The notes under the pieces are model-generated. The model ran no database searches. It was given only the letters and a program-made list of their open reading frames with translations, and was not told where the DNA came from. From NCBI GenBank assembly GCA_031288215.1, contig JAITRV010000116.1, positions 1-5,749 of the forward strand: a DNA stretch of 5,749 nt. Reading direction: 5' to 3'. This DNA comes from Spirochaetaceae bacterium. Its GTDB lineage: Bacteria > Spirochaetota > Spirochaetia > Treponematales > Breznakiellaceae. Position 1 is the first letter of the stretch. The number at the start of each line of letters is the position of its first letter. Below, piece after piece: positions 1-5,343 of the stretch. The translations under genes and the position numbers were made by a program.

Positions 1-2681
1 GGCGGGGCCGGCTCGTCCAGCATGGCCTTGACGGCAAGCTCGATCATGTTGACCCGGCTGATCTTGGAGCAGAAGGGAAAGCTGCGGCTGGCCCGCAGGT
101 TGCACTCGATAACCCGGACGCGGTTCCGCTGGGCCAGAAACTGGATGTTGAAGGGGCCGGTGATGTCCAGGGCCTCCGCTATCCGGCCGCTGATCTTGCG
201 GATCTTGCGGACGGTCTCGATGTAAAGCCGCTGGGCGGGAAGCACTACCGTGGCGTCCCTGGAATGGACCCCGGCGTTCTCCACGTGCTCGGTGATGGCG
301 TGGAAGAGGATCTCCCCCCGTTTGGCCACCGCGTCTATCTCAATCTCCTTGGAGTTTTCCACAAACTTGGAGATCACCACCGGGTGTTCCGCGGACACGT
401 CCGCCGCGTAGCCCAAAAAGGTGGCGAGGCTTTCGTCGTCCCAGGCCACGTTCATCGCCGCCCCGGAGAGGACGTAGCTGGGCCGGATCAGCACCGGGTA
501 GCCCACCTCCGCGGCAAAGGCCCGGGCGGAGGCGAGGTCGGTGAGTTCCCTCCATTCGGGCTGCTCGATTTCGAGCCGGTCCAGGAGGGCGGAGAATTTG
601 TTCCGGTCCTCGGCCATGTCGATGGATTCCGGCCGGGTGCCGTAGATCAGGGCCCCCGCGGCAAAAAGCCGGGTGGCCAGGTTGTTCGGTATCTGCCCCC
701 CCATGGAGAGGACCAGGCCGTCGGGCCGTTCCCGCTCGTAGATGTCCAGGATCCGCTCCAGGGTGAGTTCCTCGAAGTAGAGCCGGTCGCACATATCGTA
801 GTCGGTGGAGACCGTTTCGGGGTTGCAGTTCACCATGATCGAGTAGCGCCCCAGTTTCCGGGCGGTTTCCACCGCGTTGACGCAGCACCAGTCGAATTCC
901 ACGCTGCTGCCGATCCGGTAGGCCCCGGAGCCCAGGACCATCACCCCCCGGCCCGAAGGGGCCGCGTCGTCGTTGAGTCCGCCCCCCGGCCCACAACTGC
1001 CGTAGGTCATGTAGAGGTAGTTGGTCTTGGCCGGATACTCCGCCGCCAGGGTGTCTATCTGTTTTACCGCCGGCCTGATCCGGTACTCCTCCCGGAGGGT
1101 CCGCACCTCCATTTCCCCGACCCCCAGAAATTCCCCGATCCGCGCATCGGAAAATCCCGCCCGCTTCGCCTCCGCGAGCAAAAGAGGAGGGAGGAGGGAG
1201 GAGGGAGGAGTTGCAAGAATATCTTCTCCCCCATTCTTCTCTCCTCCCTCCCTCCTCCCTCCCTCCTCCCTCCCCACTAACCGTATCGCTTGTTCCGTTT
1301 CCAGGACCTTGGCGATCTTGTGGAGGAACCAGGGGTCGATTTTGGTGAGCCGGTGGATCCGGTCCACGCTCCAGCCCTCGGCCAGCGCCCGGTAGATGAT
1401 GAAGATCCGGCGGTCCGTGGGCTTGGACAGGGCATCCCGGAGGTTCAGGGCCCCGGCGGCGCAGAACGTTTCATCCGCGGCAAGCCCCGGGGCGCCGATG
1501 CCGGTCATCCGCAGGGCCTTTTGCAGGGCCTCCTCGAAGGTCCGGCCGATGGACATCACCTCCCCCACGGACTTCATCTCCGAACCGATACGGTTCTCCA
1601 CGTGCTTGAATTTGGCCAGGTCCCAGCGGGGCACCTTGACCACGATGTAGTCCAGGGCGGGCTCGAAGCAGGATTTGGTCGCCCGGGTGATCCGGTTCTC
1701 GATATCAACCAGGGAATAGCCCAGGGCGAGTTTCGCCGCCACAAAGGCCAGGGGGTAGCCCGTGGCCTTGGAGGCCAGGGCGGAACTCCGGGAGAGCCGG
1801 GCGTTTACCTCGATGATGCGGTAATCTTCGCTTTGAACGTCCAGGGCGTACTGGATGTTACATTCCCCCACAATTCCCAGGTGGCGGATCACCTCGATGG
1901 AAATGGAGCGGAGCTTGTGGTACTCCGAATCCGAAAGGGTCTGGGAGGGGGCCACCACGATGCTCTCCCCGGTGTGGATCCCCAGGGGATCGAAGTTCTC
2001 CATATTACAAACGGTAATACAGTTGTCGAAGCGGTCCCGGACCACCTCGTATTCGATTTCCTTCCAGCCCCCGAGCCATTCCTCCACCAGCACCTGGGGG
2101 GTGTGGGCAAAGGCCCGGTCGCAGCGGCGGCGTATATCCCCCTCGTTCCGGCATACACCTGAGCCGGAGCCTCCCAGGGCGTAGGCGATCCGGACCATCA
2201 CGGGGTAGCCGATCCGCTCCGCCGCCTCCACCGCGGCGCCGGTATCGGTCACCGCGTAACTCCGGGGGGTCTTTGCCCCGATCTCGTTGAGCCGGTTCAC
2301 GAAACGCTCCCGGTCCTCGGTGTCTTCGATTGCCTTAACCGGAGTACCCAGGACCCGGACGGCGTACTTGTGGAGGGTCCCGTTTCGGTTAAGCTCCACC
2401 CCGCAGTTCAGGGCGGTCTGCCCCCCGAAGGAGAGGAGGATCCCCTCGGGCCGTTCCTTTTCGATCACCCGCCGCACGTATTCCGGCGTCACCGGCAGAA
2501 AGTAGGTGGAATCCGCCATACCCTCGCTGGTCTGGATGGTGGCGATATTGGGGTTGATGAGGATGGTCCTTACCCCTTCCTCCCGCAGGGCCTTGAGGGC
2601 CTGGGACCCGGAATAGTCAAATTCCCCGGCCTGTCCGATCTTGAGTCCCCCTGATCCGAGGAGCAGCACTGATTTATACAT
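1..2681 (-). CDS. carB: Carbamoyl-phosphate synthase large subunit, C-terminus cut by window edge
   Basis: CarB makes carbamoyl phosphate from bicarbonate, two ATP and the ammonia released by CarA, feeding pyrimidine and arginine synthesis in the cytoplasm. I read the minus frame from ATG at 2681 to the window edge without a stop: 893 residues of a usual ~1,070-1,100, so the end of the second ATP-grasp domain and the C-terminal allosteric domain lie outside. The N-terminal half begins MYKSVLLLGSGGLKIGQAGE and carries FGGQTALNC and IIEVNARLSRSSALASKATG. The second half starts near residue 580 (VMVLGSGAYRIGSSVEFDW) and carries NPETVSTDYD, SMGGQIPNN and RPSYVLSGAAMNVA. These motifs match animal CAD more closely than E. 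coli CarB. A GGAAG sits 9 bases before the start, and the protease gene ends 21 bases upstream. Oddity: residues ~470-500, in the oligomerisation domain, are encoded by a palindromic repeat block and have no counterpart in the homologues I remember. Confidence 0.97.
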   Translation of the reverse strand, partial: MYKSVLLLGSGGLKIGQAGEFDYSGSQALKALREEGVRTILINPNIATIQTSEGMADSTYFLPVTPEYVRRVIEKERPEGILLSFGGQTALNCGVELNRNGTLHKYAVRVLGTPVKAIEDTEDRERFVNRLNEIGAKTPRSYAVTDTGAAVEAAERIGYPVMVRIAYALGGSGSGVCRNEGDIRRRCDRAFAHTPQVLVEEWLGGWKEIEYEVVRDRFDNCITVCNMENFDPLGIHTGESIVVAPSQTLSDSEYHKLRSISIEVIRHLGIVGECNIQYALDVQSEDYRIIEVNARLSRSSALASKATGYPLAFVAAKLALGYSLVDIENRITRATKSCFEPALDYIVVKVPRWDLAKFKHVENRIGSEMKSVGEVMSIGRTFEEALQKALRMTGIGAPGLAADETFCAAGALNLRDALSKPTDRRIFIIYRALAEGWSVDRIHRLTKIDPWFLHKIAKVLETEQAIRLVGREEGGRREGGEKNGGEDILATPPSSLLPPLLLAEAKRAGFSDARIGEFLGVGEMEVRTLREEYRIRPAVKQIDTLAAEYPAKTNYLYMTYGSCGPGGGLNDDAAPSGRGVMVLGSGAYRIGSSVEFDWCCVNAVETARKLGRYSIMVNCNPETVSTDYDMCDRLYFEELTLERILDIYERERPDGLVLSMGGQIPNNLATRLFAAGALIYGTRPESIDMAEDRNKFSALLDRLEIEQPEWRELTDLASARAFAAEVGYPVLIRPSYVLSGAAMNVAWDDESLATFLGYAADVSAEHPVVISKFVENSKEIEIDAVAKRGEILFHAITEHVENAGVHSRDATVVLPAQRLYIETVRKIRKISGRIAEALDITGPFNIQFLAQRNRVRVIECNLRASRSFPFCSKISRVNMIELAVKAMLDEPAP
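1184..1210. repeat. Tandem repeat, 7-base unit, almost 4 copies
   Basis: GAGGAGG is repeated at 1184-1190, 1191-1197 and 1198-1204, followed by GAGGAG (1205-1210). It forms the opposite arm of the palindrome from the 11-base repeat. The unit is not a multiple of three, so gain or loss of one copy would shift the carB frame. Confidence 0.93.
1241..1273. repeat. Exact tandem repeat, 3 x 11 bases
   Basis: CTCCTCCCTCC occurs three times without a mismatch (1241-1251, 1252-1262, 1263-1273), then CC. On the coding (minus) strand this is a G-run-rich purine tract, GGAGGGAGGAG x 3. Each unit is 11 bases, so successive copies are read in different frames of carB, and only copy numbers in steps of three keep the downstream frame. 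Confidence 0.95.
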
Positions 2682-2690
2682 ATTATTTTT

Positions 2691-2695
2691 CTTCC
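2691..2695 (-). promoter_or_regulatory. carB ribosome binding site
   Basis: The minus strand reads GGAAG, then 9 A/T-only bases, then the ATG at 2681. An ATG a few bases upstream (minus strand, ATGGAAGAAAAATAA) stops after four codons, so 2681 is the supported start. Confidence 0.6.
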
Positions 2696-2702
2696 ATAAT
2701 AA

Positions 2703-3116
2703 TTATTTGACCATACAGAGGACTTCGTCGCCGTGGGCGCCGGTCAATACCTGGCGTACCGGGTCTACCATGAGATCCATGTCTTCCATGGGGATGGCCC
2801 CCAGGAGGACCTCCCCCGCGTCGGGCAGGACCAGGGCAGGACAGGCGGTGTCCCGGTCTTTCCAGTGAATTTCCACCGGTTCCGTAACCTGGGCGATTGT
2901 TTTTGTACCGTCGGCGAGTTCCGATTTCCGCTGGCCCCTGACGGTCAGCCCCAGGGCTTCCCGGACCTGTTCGTTGATAACCAGGGTCCCCGATCCGGTA
3001 TCCACCAGAGCCCGGACCGTCATGCCCCGGATATCCTGCTCCCTGATATAGCCGCGCTGGGCCGCGCCAACATCGGCGGCATTCTTCAAGGTGATTTCAG
3101 CATATACGATTCCCAT
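2703..3116 (-). CDS. Retropepsin-like (clan AA) aspartic protease, between carA and carB
   Basis: This 137-residue protein looks like a single-domain, retrovirus-type aspartic protease, a fold that works as a dimer with one catalytic Asp per chain. The active-site motif is VRALVDTGSGTLVI (D39-T40-G41-S42). The second half carries the family's hydrophobic-Gly signature LVLPDAGEVLLGAIPMED (LLG at 104-106), with ELADG near residue 66. There is no signal peptide or membrane segment, so a cytoplasmic protein is expected; its substrate is unknown. I chose ATG 3116 because GGGAGAGG lies 7 bases upstream; a TTG seven codons earlier (3137) is possible but has no visible binding site. It lies 52 bases after carA and 21 bases before carB on the same strand, so it is probably cotranscribed. 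Similar stand-alone proteases occur in many bacteria without a known role, and I know of no link to carbamoyl-phosphate synthase. The family call is firm; a role in Car regulation is speculation. Confidence 0.88.
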   Translation of the reverse strand: MGIVYAEITLKNAADVGAAQRGYIREQDIRGMTVRALVDTGSGTLVINEQVREALGLTVRGQRKSELADGTKTIAQVTEPVEIHWKDRDTACPALVLPDAGEVLLGAIPMEDMDLMVDPVRQVLTGAHGDEVLCMVK

Positions 3117-3137
3117 GTCAATTCCTCTCCCTTTCAA

Positions 3138-3163
3138 TATAATTATTCCGTATAATTATTCCG
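3138..3163. repeat. Perfect 13-base tandem duplication between carA and the protease gene
   Basis: TATAATTATTCCG occurs twice back to back (3138-3150, 3151-3163) in an AT-rich spacer, starting 5 bases after the carA stop codon in the reading direction. The core ATAATTATT (3139-3147, 3152-3160) recurs at 2699-2707 over the protease stop codon, so the 9-mer flanks the protease gene. A weak minus-strand promoter-like pair (TTGAAC, 17 bases, AATTAT) also lies here, starting in the last carA codons. Confidence 0.9.
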
Positions 3164-3168
3164 CTTTG

Positions 3169-4311
3169 CTATGTGTTCAAAGCGCTCATCCGTACTTGTT
3201 CCAAAAACCGGTCGATGAGGAACTCCGTGTCCCGGGGGCCGGGACAGCCCTCGGGGTGGAACTGCACAGCCGAGAAAGGGCCCTGGGTGGAACGGATCCC
3301 CTCGATGGTGCCGTCGTTGGCGTTGATGAACCAGCTTTCCCAGGTCTTGGGGAGGGATTCCGCTCGGACCGCGTAGCCATGGTTCTGGCTGGTGATGTAG
3401 CACCGGGGAGAAGATTCGCCCGCCTCAATGCAGGGCTGGTTTTGGCCCCGGTGGCCGTAGGGAAGCTTGTAGGTGTCCCCCCCGGCGGCCAGGGCCATGA
3501 TCTGGTTCCCCAGGCAGATGCCGAAGATGGGCTTCCCCAGGGAAAAGGCCCGGCGCACCAGGGCGATGGTCCTGCCGCAGGCCTTGGGGTCCCCGGGGCC
3601 GTTGGAGAGGAAGAGGCCGTCGTATTCGACGCCGCTGAGGTCGTGGTTCCAGGGCAGGCGGATCACCTCCACCTGCCGCCGGAGGAGGCAGCGGAAGATG
3701 TTCGCCTTGGCCCCGCAGTCGATCAGGGCGATCCGCAGACGCTTCCCCCCTCCCGCTTCCCCGTCAGGGGAGTAGGTTTTTACCTCCGCCGGGGAGACCT
3801 CCGCCACCGGGTGGGGGATGATCCCGGAATCCAGGCTTACATCCCGGCTTCCCTCGGTGAGGATCTTCCCCATCATCACCCCGGATTCCCGCAGCCGCTT
3901 GGTGAGGGCCCGGGTGTCGATACCGTAGAGTCCCGGGACGTTGTTCTTCTCAAGCCAGGTCGAGAGGGACGCCCCGTTGTCGTAGTGGCTCGGTTCGTCG
4001 CAGACCTCACAGACCACAAAGGCCGACACCTGGATCTGGGAGGATTCAAAGTGGAGGGGGATGCCGTAGCCGTCAAAAAAGGGTTCGGCGGTTTTGGGCT
4101 TCACCGGCACTCCGTAGTTTCCCACCAGGGGATAGGCGGACACCAGGATTTGCCCCCGGAAACTGGGATCTGTCAGGGACTGGGGGTAACCGGTCATGCC
4201 GGTGGTAAAGACCACCTCCCCCGCCTGGGACCGGGCCTTGCCGAAGGACCAGCCCGGGAATTCGGACCCGTCCTCCAATACCAGCCGTGCCGGAATAAGC
4301 CGTTTTTTCAT
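3169..4311 (-). CDS. carA: Carbamoyl-phosphate synthase small subunit (glutamine amidotransferase)
   Basis: CarA hydrolyses glutamine and passes the ammonia through a tunnel to CarB. The 380-residue length is normal. Residues 1-150 form the small-subunit N-terminal domain (ARLVLEDGSEFPGWSFG, GEVVFTTGMTGYPQSLTDPS, YGIDTRALTKRLRE). The class I amidotransferase domain runs from ~190, with LFLSNGPGDP, the nucleophile in GICLGNQ (C266) and FHPE supplying H352 and E354. GHRGQNQP and TSQNHGYAV are also present. The NQPC, NANDG and TSQNHG stretches resemble animal CAD. Oddity: the usual GICLGHQ is GICLGNQ, with Asn269 in place of His. I chose ATG 4311 because GGAAGGAAGGAAG lies just upstream and the domain starts there; an in-frame non-ATG start at 4359 would add 16 residues that look like untranslated leader. 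It is the first gene of the cluster, with a candidate promoter at 4331-4359. Confidence 0.97.
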   Translation of the reverse strand: MKKRLIPARLVLEDGSEFPGWSFGKARSQAGEVVFTTGMTGYPQSLTDPSFRGQILVSAYPLVGNYGVPVKPKTAEPFFDGYGIPLHFESSQIQVSAFVVCEVCDEPSHYDNGASLSTWLEKNNVPGLYGIDTRALTKRLRESGVMMGKILTEGSRDVSLDSGIIPHPVAEVSPAEVKTYSPDGEAGGGKRLRIALIDCGAKANIFRCLLRRQVEVIRLPWNHDLSGVEYDGLFLSNGPGDPKACGRTIALVRRAFSLGKPIFGICLGNQIMALAAGGDTYKLPYGHRGQNQPCIEAGESSPRCYITSQNHGYAVRAESLPKTWESWFINANDGTIEGIRSTQGPFSAVQFHPEGCPGPRDTEFLIDRFLEQVRMSALNT

Positions 4312-4312
4312 A

Positions 4313-4325
4313 CTTCCTTCCTTCC
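4313..4325 (-). promoter_or_regulatory. carA ribosome binding site, decides the start
   Basis: The minus strand reads GGAAGGAAGGAAG, ending two bases before the ATG at 4311. A GGAAGG about 7 bases from the ATG is well placed for ribosome binding, which favours this start over the in-frame start 16 codons upstream. Confidence 0.65.
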
Positions 4326-4330
4326 CGGAG

Positions 4331-4359
4331 AGTCTACCCCGGGGCGCTTTTTTTGACAA
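4331..4359 (-). promoter_or_regulatory. Candidate sigma-70-type promoter for the carA operon
   Basis: The minus strand has TTGTCA (4359-4354, 5 of 6 to consensus), a 17-base spacer and TAGACT (4336-4331, 4 of 6). Transcription would start near 4324, leaving a leader of only about a dozen bases that is almost entirely the ribosome binding site. Such a leader has no room for a riboswitch or attenuator. Promoters farther upstream in the AT-rich region (for example near CATAAT at 4484-4479) are not excluded. Confidence 0.4.
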
Positions 4360-4540
4360 GGGGGATCCGGCCGCTATCGTCTTATTTGATGAAAAATAAA
4401 GAAGAAGAAATCAAAAATTACCCGGTTTTTTTATCCTTCATCTTCAAAAAAGAGCGGTTTTTTCTTTTTTCATTCGCAATTATGGATGCCTATCCCGCCT
4501 TTTTAACCGTGGATTCGAAGAAGAACGTGAGGAGCGGAAC

Positions 4541-4633
4541 ATGGGAGCTAACGCTTGCCGGAAGACCTGTTTCATCACCAAAAAGAACCAAATTGAGTAC
4601 GGAGTTTTGTTTTTTGCGAATTTTTTGGATTAA
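4541..4633 (+). CDS. Possible 30-residue small protein, unrecognised
   Basis: ATG at 4541 follows GTGAGGAGCGGAAC, giving a good GAGGAG ribosome binding site 6 bases away, and the frame runs 30 codons to TAA at 4631. The peptide begins MGANACRKTCFITKKNQ and ends in a hydrophobic segment (GVLFFANFL). It has two cysteines four residues apart and a cluster of basic residues before the hydrophobic end. I recognise no family. The first copy of the 20-base direct repeat lies inside the frame. A frame of this length can arise by chance, so the binding site is the main support. Confidence 0.22.
   Translation: MGANACRKTCFITKKNQIEYGVLFFANFLD
4553..4572 (+). repeat. Imperfect 20-base direct repeat, copy 1
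   Basis: GCTTGCCGGAAGACCTGTTT here matches GCTTGCCGGAGAACCGGTTT at 4779-4798 in 17 of 20 positions, with the first 10 identical. Similarity stops at both edges. Its function is unknown; a paired operator site or a duplicated remnant are possibilities. Confidence 0.6.
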
Positions 4634-4778
4634 ACCGGACCGCAGTGTTACGATTTCTCAAATTTCCCGCAATCTCTGTATTCTATCTGTATTATATTAA
4701 AGGTATCAGGAAATTTCAGTTTCCGGATAAATTTCGCTGAAAATACCGCGATTTTGCGGCCCGATGGCGAATTACACG

Positions 4779-4798
4779 GCTTGCCGGAGAACCGGTTT
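4779..4798 (+). repeat. Imperfect 20-base direct repeat, copy 2
   Basis: Second copy of the repeat at 4553-4572, 226 bases downstream and ending 39 bases before the hemerythrin start codon. This copy, unlike the first, has CCGG on both sides of AGAA and can fold into a short hairpin. Confidence 0.6.
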
Positions 4799-4800
4799 TT
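4783..4800 (+). terminator. Weak terminator- or attenuator-like hairpin in the hemerythrin leader
   Basis: The stem GCCGG / CCGGT (last pair G-U) closes the tetraloop AGAA and is followed at once by five Ts (4796-4800). This has the form of an intrinsic terminator with a short stem. It lies between the likely promoter region and the hemerythrin ATG at 4838, so it would act as an attenuator, or end a short transcript from upstream. Chance is a real alternative for a 4-5 base-pair stem. Confidence 0.25.
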
Positions 4801-4837
4801 GGATTTTCGGCGAGTTGAAAACTTTGAGAAGTGGCAA

Positions 4838-5299
4838 ATGTCCAAAGAAGTAGTAACCTTAGTTGAATGGGATGATAAGTATTCGGTGGGGATTCCTCTG
4901 ATTGATGAACACCATAAAACGTTGATCCGGCTTACCAATGAGTTATACCAGGGGTGTCTGTCGCGGGATAACACGGTCCGGAATATTTCCTTTAACAACA
5001 CTATCCGGGGGGTTCTGGACTACGTGAAATACCATTTTTCCACGGAAGAACGGATTATGGAAATCGTTAATTACCCCCACCTGGCGGAACACAAGAAAGA
5101 ACACGAGGATTTTATCATCACGATGGTGGAGAATGCAAAAAATTTCCAAGAGAAAAAGAAATTTGTCCCCAACAACTTTGTCCGTTTCTTAAAAGACTGG
5201 GTTCTTTCCCATATCGCCATCGCGGATACCGACTACGCCAAATACATTATTGAGCTCAAGAGGCAGGGCAAAGGGCTGGGGATAAATGCCGGCCCATAG
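4838..5299 (+). CDS. Bacteriohemerythrin, single-domain diiron oxygen-binding protein
   Basis: This 153-residue protein is a complete hemerythrin: a four-helix bundle that binds O2 at a non-heme diiron centre. All seven expected ligands are visible: H26 (LIDEHHK), H66 and E70 (YHFSTEE), H81 and H85 (HLAEHKKEH), and H125 and D130 (SHIAIADTDY). The N-terminal VEWDDKYSVGIPLIDEHH is the usual family opening. No signal peptide, membrane segment or fused signalling domain is present, so it is probably a soluble cytoplasmic protein that buffers, carries or reports oxygen, useful to an anaerobe or microaerophile. ATG 4838 begins the conserved domain directly; a frame extension to a TTG at 4754 adds 28 residues without family likeness. 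The only nearby binding site is a weak GAGAAG. It is transcribed alone, divergently from carA and convergent with the next gene. Its DNA is more AT-rich than the car genes. Physiological role is inferred from the family. Confidence 0.95.
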   Translation: MSKEVVTLVEWDDKYSVGIPLIDEHHKTLIRLTNELYQGCLSRDNTVRNISFNNTIRGVLDYVKYHFSTEERIMEIVNYPHLAEHKKEHEDFIITMVENAKNFQEKKKFVPNNFVRFLKDWVLSHIAIADTDYAKYIIELKRQGKGLGINAGP

Positions 5300-5343
5300 C
5301 GGCTTTCCCAAAACGTTAGTTGGCGGCGATAAAGTATGGGACA

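Larger units (their letters stand above)
1184..1275. repeat. Palindromic purine/pyrimidine element inserted in frame in carB
   Basis: On the plus strand a purine arm (1184-1210) is followed by a 30-base centre and a pyrimidine arm (1241-1275). The innermost 11 bases of the arms are perfectly complementary (1200-1210 with 1241-1251); further out, pairing continues with 2-base mismatches. The centre has its own stem, AAGAAT (1215-1220) with ATTCTT (1233-1238). In carB it encodes a Gly/Glu/Arg-rich stretch followed by a Pro/Ser/Leu-rich stretch, after the conserved WFLHKIAKVLETEQAIR and before AEAKRAGFSD. From remembered E. coli CarB and CAD, about 14-20 residues normally join these two blocks; here there are about 40. 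Acquisition as a mobile palindrome, as with Rickettsia palindromic elements, is inference. In-place expansion of a simple repeat is the alternative. Confidence 0.85.
4360..4837. other. AT-rich divergent intergenic region between carA and the hemerythrin gene
   Basis: These ~480 bases are clearly richer in A and T than the flanking car genes, with many short A and T runs. Open frames here (for example plus 4353-4700) have non-ATG starts, no ribosome binding site and no recognisable domain, so I do not call them genes. The region holds a possible small ORF (4541-4633), a 20-base imperfect direct repeat (4553-4572, 4779-4798), a small inverted repeat CCGC-GATTTT-GCGG (4746-4759) and a hairpin followed by Ts (4783-4800). 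An AT-rich stretch near 4690-4698 (TATTATATT) could be a -10 region for hemerythrin, but I see no matching -35 box. Confidence 0.6.

Noticed and set aside
1184..1275. A CRISPR array or a frameshift disrupting carB
   Set aside because: There are no repeat-spacer units, and I followed the carB frame through the block codon by codon without a stop or frame change.
264..1280. Long plus-strand open frame opposite carB
   Set aside because: It is the antisense shadow of GC-rich carB; the protein is Gly/His/Pro-rich with no domain, and the minus frame is plainly CarB.
1290..2162. Plus-strand frame of 290 codons
   Set aside because: Antisense shadow of carB, in the same non-protein-like composition; no family match by eye.
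2733..3155. Plus-strand frame opposite the protease gene
   Set aside because: The minus strand encodes a protein with a DTGS active site and ribosome binding site; this is its antisense.
4312..4345. CCCGG...CCGGG stem just upstream of carA as a regulatory hairpin
   Set aside because: Only a 5-base stem with a 10-base loop, and it overlaps the candidate -10 region rather than the transcript.
3091..4356. Plus-strand frame of 421 codons
   Set aside because: Antisense to carA, which has intact catalytic motifs; a shadow of GC-rich codon use.
4353..4380. Plus-strand TTGACA with TATCGT as a promoter
   Set aside because: TTGACA at 4353-4358 overlaps the better minus-strand TTGTCA; its -10 partner is poor (4 of 6 at 16 bases) and no gene follows closely on the plus strand.
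4353..4700. Plus-strand frame of 115 codons in the intergenic region
   Set aside because: Non-ATG start, no ribosome binding site, no domain, and compositionally like random AT-rich DNA.
4648..5001. Minus-strand frame of 117 codons
   Set aside because: Overlaps the hemerythrin start antisense and has no recognisable family; treated as a shadow.
5284..5310. Terminator after the hemerythrin gene
   Set aside because: GCCG...CGGC around the stop codon makes only a 4-base stem followed by TTTCCC, too weak to call.
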